Both the position numbers and the translations under genes were made by a program. From Branchiostoma floridae (taxonomy: Eukaryota; Chordata; Leptocardii; Amphioxiformes; Branchiostomatidae): a DNA stretch of 62,000 bases. Below, one piece after another: positions 36,029 through 48,300 of the stretch. Position 1 is the stretch's first letter, and each line of letters begins with the position of its first letter. The notes under the pieces were generated by a model. It worked only from the letters and a program-made list of their open reading frames with translations, ran no database searches and had not been told where the DNA came from. The DNA lies in contig NC_049979.1 of assembly GCF_000003815.2 (NCBI RefSeq), positions 10,029,457-10,091,456 of the forward strand, written 5' to 3'.

Positions 36029-38871
36029 AGTGTAGAGACATCTACCTCTGCAGGAGGTAAATCCATGTTCTACCACAAGTATCACATTACCAGGTGCTGC
36101 TTCATGGTAAATACAGTTTTGCATTCATCAAGCATACTGATAACATAGTGAGACTGACTTCATTACAAAGAAACACAACAGTTTACCAACATGCTTCCTC
36201 AACAGATAAGGACTTACTTAAGGTGAAAAAAACAGGCACTGCAATTATAATGGCACTGCATTTGTACTGTATGACCTTGTCTGAAAGATTTAAGTGACAC
36301 AGATTTTGACAGAAATGTATTAGAAGAAAGGATATGAACGTAATCTTCCGTACCGCGGAACTTTTAGTGACTTAATTAAGCGGGATACAAATGCACCCTT
36401 GTGGGACACGTTGTTTGATTTGACCTACACAATTCTGCAGCATCCACCTTGAAGGAAAACAAGATTGCCATTGCAGAATTGTGATTGAAATTTGCTGATG
36501 TTAATCTGCCTCAAGATTGGCAGGTCCCCTGGTCCCCTTAAGTGTGTGATCTTAATTGTGCCGCACTAATCAGGATCCCTTCTCCAGCTGCACACTCCGT
36601 CCTGCTCCCACCCATCCATCACAACACCTGCCACTTACAAACATCAAATCACTAAATTACTCCTCACGTAATTAGTCGTCTTGTTTGCTAAGTCCAATCA
36701 AGCTCAGGACTCCTCTGTTTGTGTAATGTGCGCCACACTTGTCACCACGCTGTGCCTTAATTCACGTTCAAATATGCGAGGGAACGCTGATTACTTAGGA
36801 CTGAAACACGACAGAGTCCCGCGAGAGAGGGGTCCGCGGGGAGAGGAGACAATTCATCAAGACAGATGAGTCAGGGAGCTTTATGTTGTGTGCCCATTGT
36901 GAGTATTGCATTCGACCCACCAGATGTCAGGCTAGGTTTCACTTAACAATCTCTGCTGCTAATAACGTGCACAGGAATTAAAAATTTAGCAAGTTTTGTC
37001 TGGGAAGTCAGCTGCCTCACCCCCATCCGGCACGCCGGTCCCTGCATGCGTATTCTTAAACCACAGGCAGATCAGGTTGTACTATTACCCCATTATTGGG
37101 TTTACAAGGACTTGCAATGTCAAAAACAGCAACACAGGCATTGCCTAGTTTATTACACAATAATTACTGCAATATATTAAGATTGCAGCCATCCTTATGT
37201 ACTAATTGTACTTTGCCCAAAATTAAACAGTGATTCAGCGGTTACATGCTTGCCTGCATAGTTACAAAGACTCAGATGAATGGTTGATTTTTTTTATTTT
37301 AATGGTAGAATAAATAGAATTTTTATTATGTTTCCATTTCCATCCCTTCAAGCACCATAGGTTTTGTTGTGGGGTGGTAGTTGAAACTGCATTTCATAAA
37401 ACAATGGTGGTAATACTGAAAATGACATTGTTGGGGGTAACTCAAGGGCAATGCAGAATCTCATTTCTTTATGGGGAGGAAACATTCACAGCTTTACTTT
37501 GACAAGAGCAACGTATCCACCCCCATGGCAGCACCACATGCCACGAAATTAGTAATTCTGCAGAAGTCTCAATCAGCCATAGGGCTTCTACTTCCATTTT
37601 GAAAAGTTTTTCCAAGTAGCAAGGGAGTCTTCATTGCATGATCCCCCATTTGTGCAGCATCCCCTTGAGGTTACTACACAATCTGAAGTGTCACTGGCGA
37701 TCAGAGTTCCACTAATGTCCCCGTCACTTCAGATCCTGGATTGCTCGGTGAGGCGCCGGTAAAGTCCTGCTTGTCAGGGTGCTTCATAAACCTCAAGAAC
37801 AATCTCGGCAACACTCACGGCACTGCGGGCCTCTCCAAACAACCGCACTAAGAAGGAAACAACCCTTCAGAAACCTGTTACAGGCTGTATCCTTGTTGGG
37901 AGAGTGGCTGGCTAACGCACTTAACATTATACCTGTGATAAGGTGACAGATCAGAAGTGCGGCAGGCTTGTTCAAGGCACATCTTTCGGGGCCGAAGATG
38001 TTGGTGCTATGCAAATGACATCTTGCTATCAGCAGGGATTGGAGCTGAAGGATTTGATGAAAAACATTTTGTGGCAGGATGCAAAGGCACTAACAATGTG
38101 TGAGAGAAAAACATGCAACCCTAGTAAGGAACTGACACCAAGTAGGGAAATATAGTAAAAGTACTTTATATGTATTGTGGCCTGTTGACAAAAAGTCCTC
38201 ATCAACTGATGGACAAATAAGAGTTTAGCCTATAGATTGCATTTTAAAATTCTCCAAACTAAATCCAGATATTTGTAAGTACTAAATACATGATTATCAA
38301 CATTTAGCAAGAACACCACAATAAACACCTGCTTCACCAATTTAATGTTTCACATGTCGGATATAGGGTATTTCTCAGCTACTGTTAGCAGCACAATGGA
38401 GCCCTGTACAACTATCTGTAATGCACAAGCAGCTCTCAATTAGCCTGGACACCCACTAGGTCAGCTTTAATCCACTCATCCCCAACACTGGAAGAAATGA
38501 CATGAAAACTGTACATGTGGCTCTATAATGAAACAACTTTTGCAGTACAAAATAAAATAAATTGACAATGTTCTGCTGTATATCAACATAAGAATTAAAA
38601 AATAATAATAAGTTACTGCACAATTTACAATGCACTGCCTCATCACTATTAACTAAAAAACAGAATATATTTTCTTAAACATTGGTTTAGTTAAAGTAAT
38701 ATGACAAAATATAGTAAAGCCTGATATGTATAAAAGGAACCCTGACATGTGTTTAAAGATCCTCTATTGTTAGTGCTTTGCATAATTACATCTAGCCCTT
38801 TGCCATTCTACCTAATCATATCCACCTTAATTTTCTATTACATGTTCTAGGCTTGTCCAATTTGCTCTGAA

Positions 38872-39050
38872 ATAATATGGCAAGAATACAAAACCATGTC
38901 CAGACACCTTGTCACTTAGAGATAACTTTGATACAAAATATGATATATATTTTTGTTAGACATGTATTGATTAATTTTGTTCTCAATATATATTGGAAGA
39001 ACACAAAACCCAAATGATGTTCAGTCACCTTCTACCTTAGAAATACGTGT
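38872..39050. repeat. diverged tandem duplication downstream of the peptidase stop
   Basis: GGCAAGAATACAAAACC...GTCACTTAGAGATA (from about 38878) and GGAAGAACACAAAACCC...TCACCTTCTACCTTAGAAATA (from about 38994) share order and wording, with a period of about 116 bp. Likely in or next to the peptidase 3' UTR. Confidence 0.5.
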
Positions 39051-39165
39051 ATATTCAATAAAAAAAACAGATAAATAAAGCTTTATGTCTAGGTTTCCCA
39101 CAGGGGAATAGTGACAAAGGTGCACCAAATATGATGGGCAAGAGTTCATTTTCACACAGCCATGA

Positions 39166-39358
39166 CTATTCCGTGTCTTCCACGAGTGTTCTTGCTGCAG
39201 CATCTATGGTGAAGGTGAGGATTGACAGCTGTCTCTTGAAGGTCTCCCAGGCAGGGTCGGGGTCCGCACTATGGTTTACTGCAAACAGAGCATCCTGCAG
39301 GCCCGGGAAGGAGGAACTTGCATAGATGTTGTGCTTGCTGGGGGCAACAACTACATGT
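39166..39358 (-). CDS. peptidase exon w15 (C-terminus and stop)
   Basis: Encodes [28 protein letters not shown] and a C-terminal helix ending LVEDTE, then TAG (39168-39166). Human GCPII has HNKYAGESFPG here; the Lys699 position is Ile in this protein, while the neighbouring Tyr is kept. Confidence 0.95.
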
Positions 39359-42300
39359 CTGAAACAGAAAAAGTACAACATGTCTACAAAAGTTAGAAAA
39401 CATTGTAGGTGCAATGACCTAATGATGGTAGGTGCAGCAAACTTTCCAATTCTCTTAGTAGTTTATAGTTAGGAGCTTTCATTTTTATACTTTGCAATAC
39501 TGCCAAGTATTTAGGATGTCTGACTTCTTTCATTTTCTTTTTTACGGTGCATACAGGAGACAAGTTAGTGACAGTAAAATTTCTTTTAACCTCCTTAGTG
39601 AAACTGATAAATACTTGCAATACATGGTACATACATCAGTTTTCCATTACAGATTAAGTGATTAACTGCTGGCATGGCATTCAAAAAAGTTTCATACAAA
39701 ATGTATACCACTGCAAGTAAAAAAGCATTTTATGTAGCAGACATGCATGTATACTGGCAATTTTTATGCCATGGAGCAGGTGACACTTACTTCACAAACC
39801 AACATCTTAATGAATAAAACATAACTGCTTCAGCCTGTTGATGATAACATCCATGCTCTTAAAAAGGGAATGGCGCCTGGCATATAACTTTTACTGCTCA
39901 CTTATTTTCCTCTTCGGCTCCTCTACAACCTGTGACAGATTCTCCCTATGTTCATCACCTCTATCATAAGCAGGGGGACAATAAGAATCATGAGTATATT
40001 CCCCCCAGGCCGACCCATTCAAGCACAAGCACTTAATTCAAACTTGGCCATAAAAGTATGGCTCTAACTGCTTCTCGTGTACGTCCCTTTGATGTATCTG
40101 AAGGACATGGGCCATAAACAAAACAGTCCTTCTGCTTCACTTGAACAACAATTAAGGAAAGGGGGCCTGATTTCCGGATCTCTTCCTTTCAAGAAGATTA
40201 GGTGGTAAAGTCATGATCGTTCATTAGATGAGATCTCCCAGGAAATTGCCGCTCCTTGTCCCTCACTCTGAGAGGATACGTGAAGACCCTCAGCCATTGG
40301 ATACGTCATGCTGACAGGTCCCCGAGGACCCCGTGTCATCACCAATGGGTCTTTGGGAAGGCTGATTACCAGGGAAAATCAGGCACTTAGGAGCAACATA
40401 ACGTTCAGCTTTAGGACTGTAATCTTGCCCAACATTAATAAGGAGCATTGTTAGCCCTGCAAAGAAGCACTTTAGTGCTCCCAATCAAGGGTTAATGTAC
40501 AGATATTGCCAAGGGAGGATGGCAGGCACCACTTAGTCAGGCACACACGGGCCACCTGAGAAACATGCAAGACCCACTCCTGTGCATTAGTGTGTGGCGG
40601 AAAACTTTCAGTTTGAAGTCAACAAGAAAACTTTTATCACAAGACATCTGCCGCTTCCAAGCTGCACAATTTGCAGCCTTTGCGTCTGTGTGAAGGGAAA
40701 CATTTTTTATTGGACAGGAAACCTTGTACGAGGAAGTGCTCCACCAGTGGTGTGTGTCACATTAAAGGGAAAACACACAGTAAAGTGGAGTGGAGTGGTG
40801 GCTGTAAAATCTACCTACAGAAGAAATCACGTACATCAATGCAGGTTACTGAGAAATCTGCCTCTGAGTGCTGACTAATTGCTCAATATATGGAGGTCGT
40901 TTGAGTCATGACTGACTCATGCTTTATACATGTGCCTTCTCAAGAAAGGAACATGCTGATAACAAGACAACTGTCCACTTTTTTTATAACATATATCTCA
41001 CATTTTATGTTTAAACTGCCCAAACAAACCTGGAAACTTGTATCAATAAGCCATTGGAAAGAATGCATAATACCATAGTTTCAGCACCAAGGACAGACTT
41101 TAGTTAGTTACTGTATTATTACAATATATGAATATAATGCCTGCATAAAACTCTTGATTTGAAAAGCTTCATTCGTAACTTTGCTTGGCTGCATGATAAA
41201 AGCCCAGTTAAATGATTTTCATTAAGAGTAACAATTATAGAACATATCATTACAAGAGATGTTTAAAAAGCAGACCACACAAGATATTTGCCACTCATCA
41301 TCCGGGACCAAACACATCTCAATGTCAAAGATTTTGCCTCTAGAGTGTTGCACTATAGAGAGAGAATAAAAACATGTTGTACAGAATGATGAGAGAGAAA
41401 AGGACTAGTTTTAACCTCCTCCCTTCTGAGGTAACCCCATTTCACAAAAACTGACTTCTCACAGGGTTAGGCAGCAGTACGAATGTTAAAAGGTAAAAGG
41501 GACAGAGTGGCTGGTGGACAGAGACAGCCTCCTTCAGATGACCCCTGATGGAATGGAGGAGACACGGTGGCTCAGAGAGTCGAGGTTACCTGGCTAGAGG
41601 ACGGCCGGGCAAGCCCTCTGGCTCAATGAAGGCTCGCTCCAGATACATCACCTTGTCATTCATCTTCCGCACCGCAAACGGGCTGGGCAATACAAAAAAG
41701 CAGGTTAAGGGGTCAACATTTGCAACAGTCTTTTTAGTTTGCTAACTGAGGGTTGTTAAAGTTTCTAGTTGGGGAATAAGGGTGTAAAAATTATACAACA
41801 AGACAAAAAAAAAAACACATAAAGCCCAAACAATACCCCCTCTACTACTATTTTTGCCAAAGTAAAAATTATACTTTCAAGCTCCGTAAAGATTTGGTAA
41901 ATCAACAAGGTTCTTTGTACACAGCCAAAGAGTAGGGTAATGGATTTCCTCTTTGGTTGTGTACAGAGACATTTGTTACAAATACTTTTAAGCTAATTTT
42001 GATTTTGCCAGACAAACTGTCTAGATAGTCACTGTCAGTTGTTATCTAACATGTAAATGTAGAATGTAAAAACACTTTCTTCAAGTACATTAAAGACATT
42101 AAATACAGTATCAAATTTCACCTCAGAACGACACTGCCCATTATGTTTTACTTTATTCCCTTGCCACAACCAAGACTTTCAAAGTGATATACAGCAGGAA
42201 GAGAACATCAGCAGGGGTGTCCTTTAAACACTCGTGTACATCATTGCTTCATCAGTGACAAAGACCAGATCGTGTAGAAACAGTCCTCACTTGTTTCTGT

Positions 42301-45300
42301 CAATGACATGTCTCTGTTGCTCCAGGTGTATGGCTGCAAGGGAGAACTTCTGCACAGCAGCTTTTAGTCCATCTGAAAAGGAGCAAGGATCTATCCATCA
42401 AACCTTATGCCATGTGGCTACTTCTGGGGAATTGTTTCATAAGTGAGATAAGTTGTGGCAACACAAAGGAGCCTCCCATGTGGTGTAACCAGAGCCATTA
42501 CAAACTTCATACCTAGAAGTTTTCTGCAATGCTCAAAAGAGGCTCTGATACCATCAGAAATAGCAAATATGTCAACATTGATATAAATGATGCATGTCTC
42601 CATGTTCTCCTTCCTCCACAGAGGCCTTATAGACTTTATTTTCAGTTGCAAACTAGATCTAAACTAGTATAATGTGAATGACTTTTGTTGTTAGGGTACT
42701 TTCATTTTACTTTCAGTTTTCCAAGTTAGATGTGATAAAATACTCAGCTAGCATGTAAAAAGATAGAATGACATTACCTAAACTGATATTCTTCTCATCC
42801 AATTTGGCTTTAGCCGCCTGTTCAAAATCATAAGTGGTTTTCTGCAGGAAGTCTGCATAGTCCTCAACACCGAGTGGGATCAGGAGGGAGTCAGCCATGT
42901 TGCGAGCTAGCTCCCCCCAAATCTGAACAAGGGCCCGGTGGTACACGAAATCTGGGTCGATGAATTCCTTGACGTAGTCATACGTCTCGTAAGCTGAGTG
43001 GTACATGGCGTAGGTGGAGATCGGGTACGTCTCCTAGTAAAGGAGACAATACATAAACAAAAAATCAAAGACCTTGATAATTCTAATGATTTCTCGCTCA
43101 TTATGTATACTTTCCTGCCATCAGTGGGACTTTGGACCCAGGCCAAGTTTGCCACAAAAGCCAAACCAGCATTCTATCCAACCTTGGACCTTAGCTAGCA
43201 GGAAAAAAAATGCACACAGACCAAGACAAACAAACAAACAAACAAATTTGTTTTCAAATATGTAAACAGAAAAAACTTGGTTAAAGTCCAAAATTCACTC
43301 CAGAAGAATTTGTACATTAAGTATGTGACATATATCCCATGTCTTAAGGTAGGGATTCCCTTCAATAACCTTGCAGTCTGTGCAGCTTTAAACCTACACA
43401 TCTCTCCTATTAGAGATGGTGTGATGACAAATTTTGCAGCTTCTAGTTCATTGGTACATGTATATATAAAAAAAACACCTACAGATTAGTTCAGTTAATT
43501 GCTATCTGCAGACAAGACAGTTAGGCCCTTGTTCCAATGCACTCACCCTGTCATAGTCATATCTCATGTCAACAGACGGCACGCCTACTCTGTCCAGCAG
43601 CACAGTGTAGTCACTACCTGAGCCAATACTGCCAATCCTACGGACAGCCGGGAACAGGTCACAATTAGCAAAGTGAGAAATACAAATCCCTCTCTTCATC
43701 CTACTAACCTAATATCAGAAAAAGTACACGGGATCTACGCTAGATAAACAAACACAACATACATGCCATCTGGTTTCATATATTTCCAGGTGTCGTACAC
43801 TGTCGGTCGACCTTGCTTGATCTCCTCAGGGTTTGGGTTGGGAACCTTCAAAACAATTTCATGAAAAACAAACATGTTAAGTGCCAATAAAATGGAACTT
43901 CCTTTCATAGACATAAAAAGTTGGACAAGCTCTTTCTTTGACGTCACAACTCATTTTTAATTTGCTCTACCCAAGACAAGAGCATGTAGTAAACAGTTGC
44001 TTTAAACATTACACCAATGTTTTACGAAAAGACCAAATTTTATCAGCAAACAATAGAATTAACTTCTTTTCATTGGTACTTAAAGGATGATGAGATGAAT
44101 CAAATAAACAGCAATCATGTCCCAAAAGTCAACTATCCACTGTCCCTGCAGGAATTCAGGAACACATCTATTAGACACATTTGTAAGTCCGTAACAGTCA
44201 GTGAAGATAGTGTAGTAGAAGTCTTTGGACCAGGTGTTTCAAACACCTGTTTCTTTGAAGGCTTCTAGAATTACAGTTCGAGTTTTAGGATTGCAGAGTT
44301 GAGAGAAAAAATTGCCTTCCTTTTGCGCTTCCCAGCCTGTGTTTTTTTCTTTCTATCTGACTAATTAAACAAAGAAGATTTATCATCACAGTTGTCTAAC
44401 TGATTAAAAAGGCAGATGACTGGGAGTGACTTTCCCTTGTATTTCTCTGAATTCAAATTCTTCTGTAGCCTTAAAGTACGTTTCTTCTCGGCCAGCCCTG
44501 TCATTATAGAATTAACAAAGGAATTTTTGATTGTAATATTAACATACCATAACACAACAAAGGTGCAATTTACACTTAGTAAAGTGTAAATTCTACTATA
44601 TGTATGCCTGGAGACATAAACAATATATATGCCTGGAGACATAAACAGTTACTGTATACTATATATGCATTGTTTAAGAGGTGAAAGACACAGCCATCTG
44701 TTCCTACCTGCTTGGTGGCATTGTAAAGGGCCTGGTACAGAGGTGGGGTGGACCTAATCCTGGGTGTGGCTTGGCCTGCATGGGATATTCAATTCAAATG
44801 CAACTTCATACTATATGCCTTTGAGGAGCTTTAATTTTGTTCATGCCTTTCTGAGAAAACTGTCTTTCATTCCTTTATTTAGCTGTCACTAACTTTTGTG
44901 TATTCTAGGAAAACAAATATTTCAATATTGTACATAACAAATCAATGAAGCCTAACAGCATGGACATGTGAAAAAGTAGACCAGACAGATTTCTGATAAA
45001 ATATGTTCCGATGTCAGTCCTATTCTAGACAACACTGGCTCAGTCTTGAGATCAGGCATACTAATAGTGCATAGTTGGTCAAAGCATTGTAACGTTACAT
45101 CTTTAAGCCATAACGCACCACAATATTTTCATGCTTATTCCAGCAGGGTAACGTACCTTGAACAGCAATGTCAACATTGACATAAGCCACAGCTCTTTGT
45201 CCCATAGTCTTGATATTGTCCTACAGTTAGATACAACATATTGTCAAGCTGTCTCTTTATAATTTCATTTCATTACATTTTCAACCATGACTTATTGAAA

Positions 45301-48300
45301 ATACCAGTAACTAGTGTTTTATTTTCTTAGTGTGTGTACATGTATACTGCAATGTCATAGCATTTATCTTACATGGCAAAGTCAATAGCCATTGTATGTA
45401 ATACAAGTACTGATGGAAAATGAGTTCAAAAACTGAGAAAACACCTTTGCTGGCATCTAGCCTATTCTAAGAATGGCTAGTGGCCTATGCTGTTTGTAAG
45501 GAGGAAATAGTATGACTTCAATTTAATGTAATCTTAAGTGGTAAACTTTCAGATAGAAGTTACAACCCACCTGTAAACATCTCTTATTTAGTAAATATTA
45601 AACAGTCTATTTACATTTGAAGTTTTGTAAACATCCAGTATACAGTCTACAAATTTGTATGTGATATGTTTCAGTTGGCTTGTTTATTCAGACATTTGTA
45701 TACATGCCAGGCAAAACATAGGGCCAGGGCAGCAATTTTCCTTGCCACTTCAGTAATGGTATTGTAATGATTGCTAGACCGTCCCCTTTTAATGTGCTTA
45801 AGGCACCTCATTTGACTCCGATTTGACGATTATTTCTATAGATGTTTGCGGCAAACAAGCAAACAGCAATCATGTTTTTAAGGCACCTCGTTTGACTCCC
45901 ATTTGCGGGTCCTTTCAATAGATGGGTGCAGCCCCAACCAAGATGCCCTCCCAGGATTGAACTGGAGTCTCCTAATTACCAACTACATGTGATTGGAACC
46001 AGGAGCTCATCTGTGAGTCAGGTACCAGTTAAGCTACAGGTTTGTTATCACTATCAATAGCATGATTCTGATAAATCTATCTCACCTCGGTCCACTCCGA
46101 GGACCCAACGAGCCCGTACTCCTCAGCACCCCAGCTACAGAAAACAACAGTGCGCCGTGGTCTCCAGCCTGAAATCACACAGACTTCGTTTGTCACACAT
46201 TTTAACCCTTTGGTCCACCTAAACTCCAATCAAACCTTTTGAGGTTACCACCTGTTCAAAAGGACTGCCTGGACGATGTGACAGTTTTTGGTGGTCCCTT
46301 AGATACTTTTTCTGCAGAGACCATCTCTTCACGTAAACTGTATTATTTTTTACTTCTACTCTCTGTAGAACCTAACCCTGTAACCAATACATAATTGGTG
46401 CCAAAATGCTTTAGCATCAATAAGGTTAAACAGTATGATGTATACAACCTCCAGTATATATGACTGGAAATCCAACATATGTCTACTACTAATAACATGC
46501 CAGTCAGGTATGCAATCTTGTCATGATATTCCAAACAATTCAAGAGCTGTTGCTTATAGCCATCACCAAATTGCATTCACCAGGCAACAGAGGTTGTAGT
46601 AGACCAAGGAAAACTTGCTGGATGGCGTGTGTCAGAAAGGACATTAAGGTGTGCGGCCTACCCAGTGTGGACCACTGGTCAGAGCCACCTGGAAATACAG
46701 TGTGAAGACTAGCCGACTGCTGCCCACCCGTGTCAGGGACCATCACAGTACAATCATGTATTAGATACTACTACTTCTTCTACAACTACTATTTTACTGA
46801 GGTCTGATTCAGAAAAGCCATGTTTACAAAATACAGGTATGTTTGTTTAATGTTGGTGGGATATGATGCTATACCTGTACCTTCCAAGTAAACTACAGGA
46901 TATTGCACAATGAGAGTTTTTCGTTAGGCAAAACAACTGGGATTGTAGAAGATTATCCCAAAACAAAAGGCTCCCTTCCCTCTTCCGTGTATCTAATCAT
47001 CTATAATCCCACTTGTTGCCTCGCTCCCTAATCCATCTCCCGGGTAGGAAGCCCCAAATTGGCCTTTGCACTCCTGGATCAATGGCACAGCTTACAGGGC
47101 TTACGGGGACTTACAGACCTGCGATCAAGATCAATGGTGCCCACACAGACCGGAGAACACTCCGGCCCGGACTATCACAAGTACAAGGGGAGGCCATAAC
47201 TCTCATAAGCACTCAATGTAGGCTTGTATCAAGGAAACCAATCCTCCGCATCAATTCTCAACTCCATCTGGTGCAAAGTAAAGGAGCTGCAAACTTAGCC
47301 ATGAGATCCAAAGAAAGCACACTGCTTTCTCTTCAGCACTGTTTTTACTCAAAATTGTAGGCTTACTTGTATTTGCGCCTGACTGAAATTCAACAAAGCC
47401 ATTCCAACCTTGTCTAAGCATTATGCTTGCTGTTTTCAATCTTTCTTATCTTTTGAGGTCAGCATATATTCATTGCATTCATGATGCATTTTATTGCACC
47501 ACCATATGCATATATGCAGAAAAAGGATCTAAAATATCGCAAACCCATGCATATAGACTTCCTGATCTGGTTTGTATAGTTGAATATGACTGCTACAGAT
47601 AACTTGGAACACATTTCAGATCACAGATTAGAACTATAGAGGCTTCAGAATGACTGATGTTTTGAGCACTGCCACGGAATTGAAATCCTTGACCTCAATC
47701 TCAAGAAATCCTTATCCTTATATGCAAACTGATGGATGTGAGACATTGTCTGTTCCAACAAGATTACTCGGGAGAGACAACAGGACTAAACTGAAATGGA
47801 GAGAAGTTCTCAATACGACAACTTTGCCTTGTTATAAGTACATGTAGACAGAGTCAGCTACAAAATGTGCCACATTGACAGGGGAAAGCAGGAACACTCA
47901 AATGGCACAGAAAGCAATACTAAACTTGCCAAACTACATACTCTAAAGGTGAAATGTTCTTCCACAAAGTCACACGTTTCACAGGCGGGAAACAATGAAT
48001 AATGGGTACAATGGGAACACACAAAGCCCTAAAATATAATAGTGCTATAAATACTAACGGTGACAATCCATTGATAAAGTGTGCCTATGTGTTGGCAATT
48101 TTACATCCTGAAAGCATGGGATCCCCTCATTTGTCGTATCTGATCCCCATTACTGTGCGTAGTGCAGTTTGCTTGGAACTGGGGAAGATCTATTAGTATG
48201 GGGAAAACCCGCCATCATATGGATCCGGCAACCTTGGCCATCAATTACCCGTACTTAAGTTTGTCAAAAGTAGAGCTGGTATCACGGATTCCTTCCCATG

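Larger units (their letters stand above)
27745..39165. other. gene-free interval between Prox and the M28 peptidase (convergent 3' ends)
   Basis: 11.4 kb without a recognisable protein or RNA gene. The first part must contain the Prox 3' UTR; possible poly(A) signals are ATTAAA near 29623, AATAAA near 30414 and an A-rich AAATAAA near 30976, but none is decisive. Repeat-poor blocks at about 31100-31640, 32510-32960, 36330-37070 and 37490-37960 stand out from the AT-rich remainder. No clear poly(A) signal was found for the peptidase. Confidence 0.6.
39359..46085 (-). other. peptidase introns between exons w7 and w15
   Basis: Introns at 39359-41589, 41683-42290, 42373-42777, 43034-43546, 43638-43762, 43846-44707, 44776-45156 and 45221-46085. 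The block at 39880-40560 is repeat-poor and balanced in composition. A short direct repeat TATGCCTGGAGACATAAACA-like occurs twice at about 44600-44650. The SINE-like element lies in the last of these introns. Confidence 0.7.

Noticed and set aside
45954-46036. True tRNA gene
   Set aside because: A and B boxes are present, but their spacing is too wide and no acceptor stem or clear anticodon arm can be drawn.
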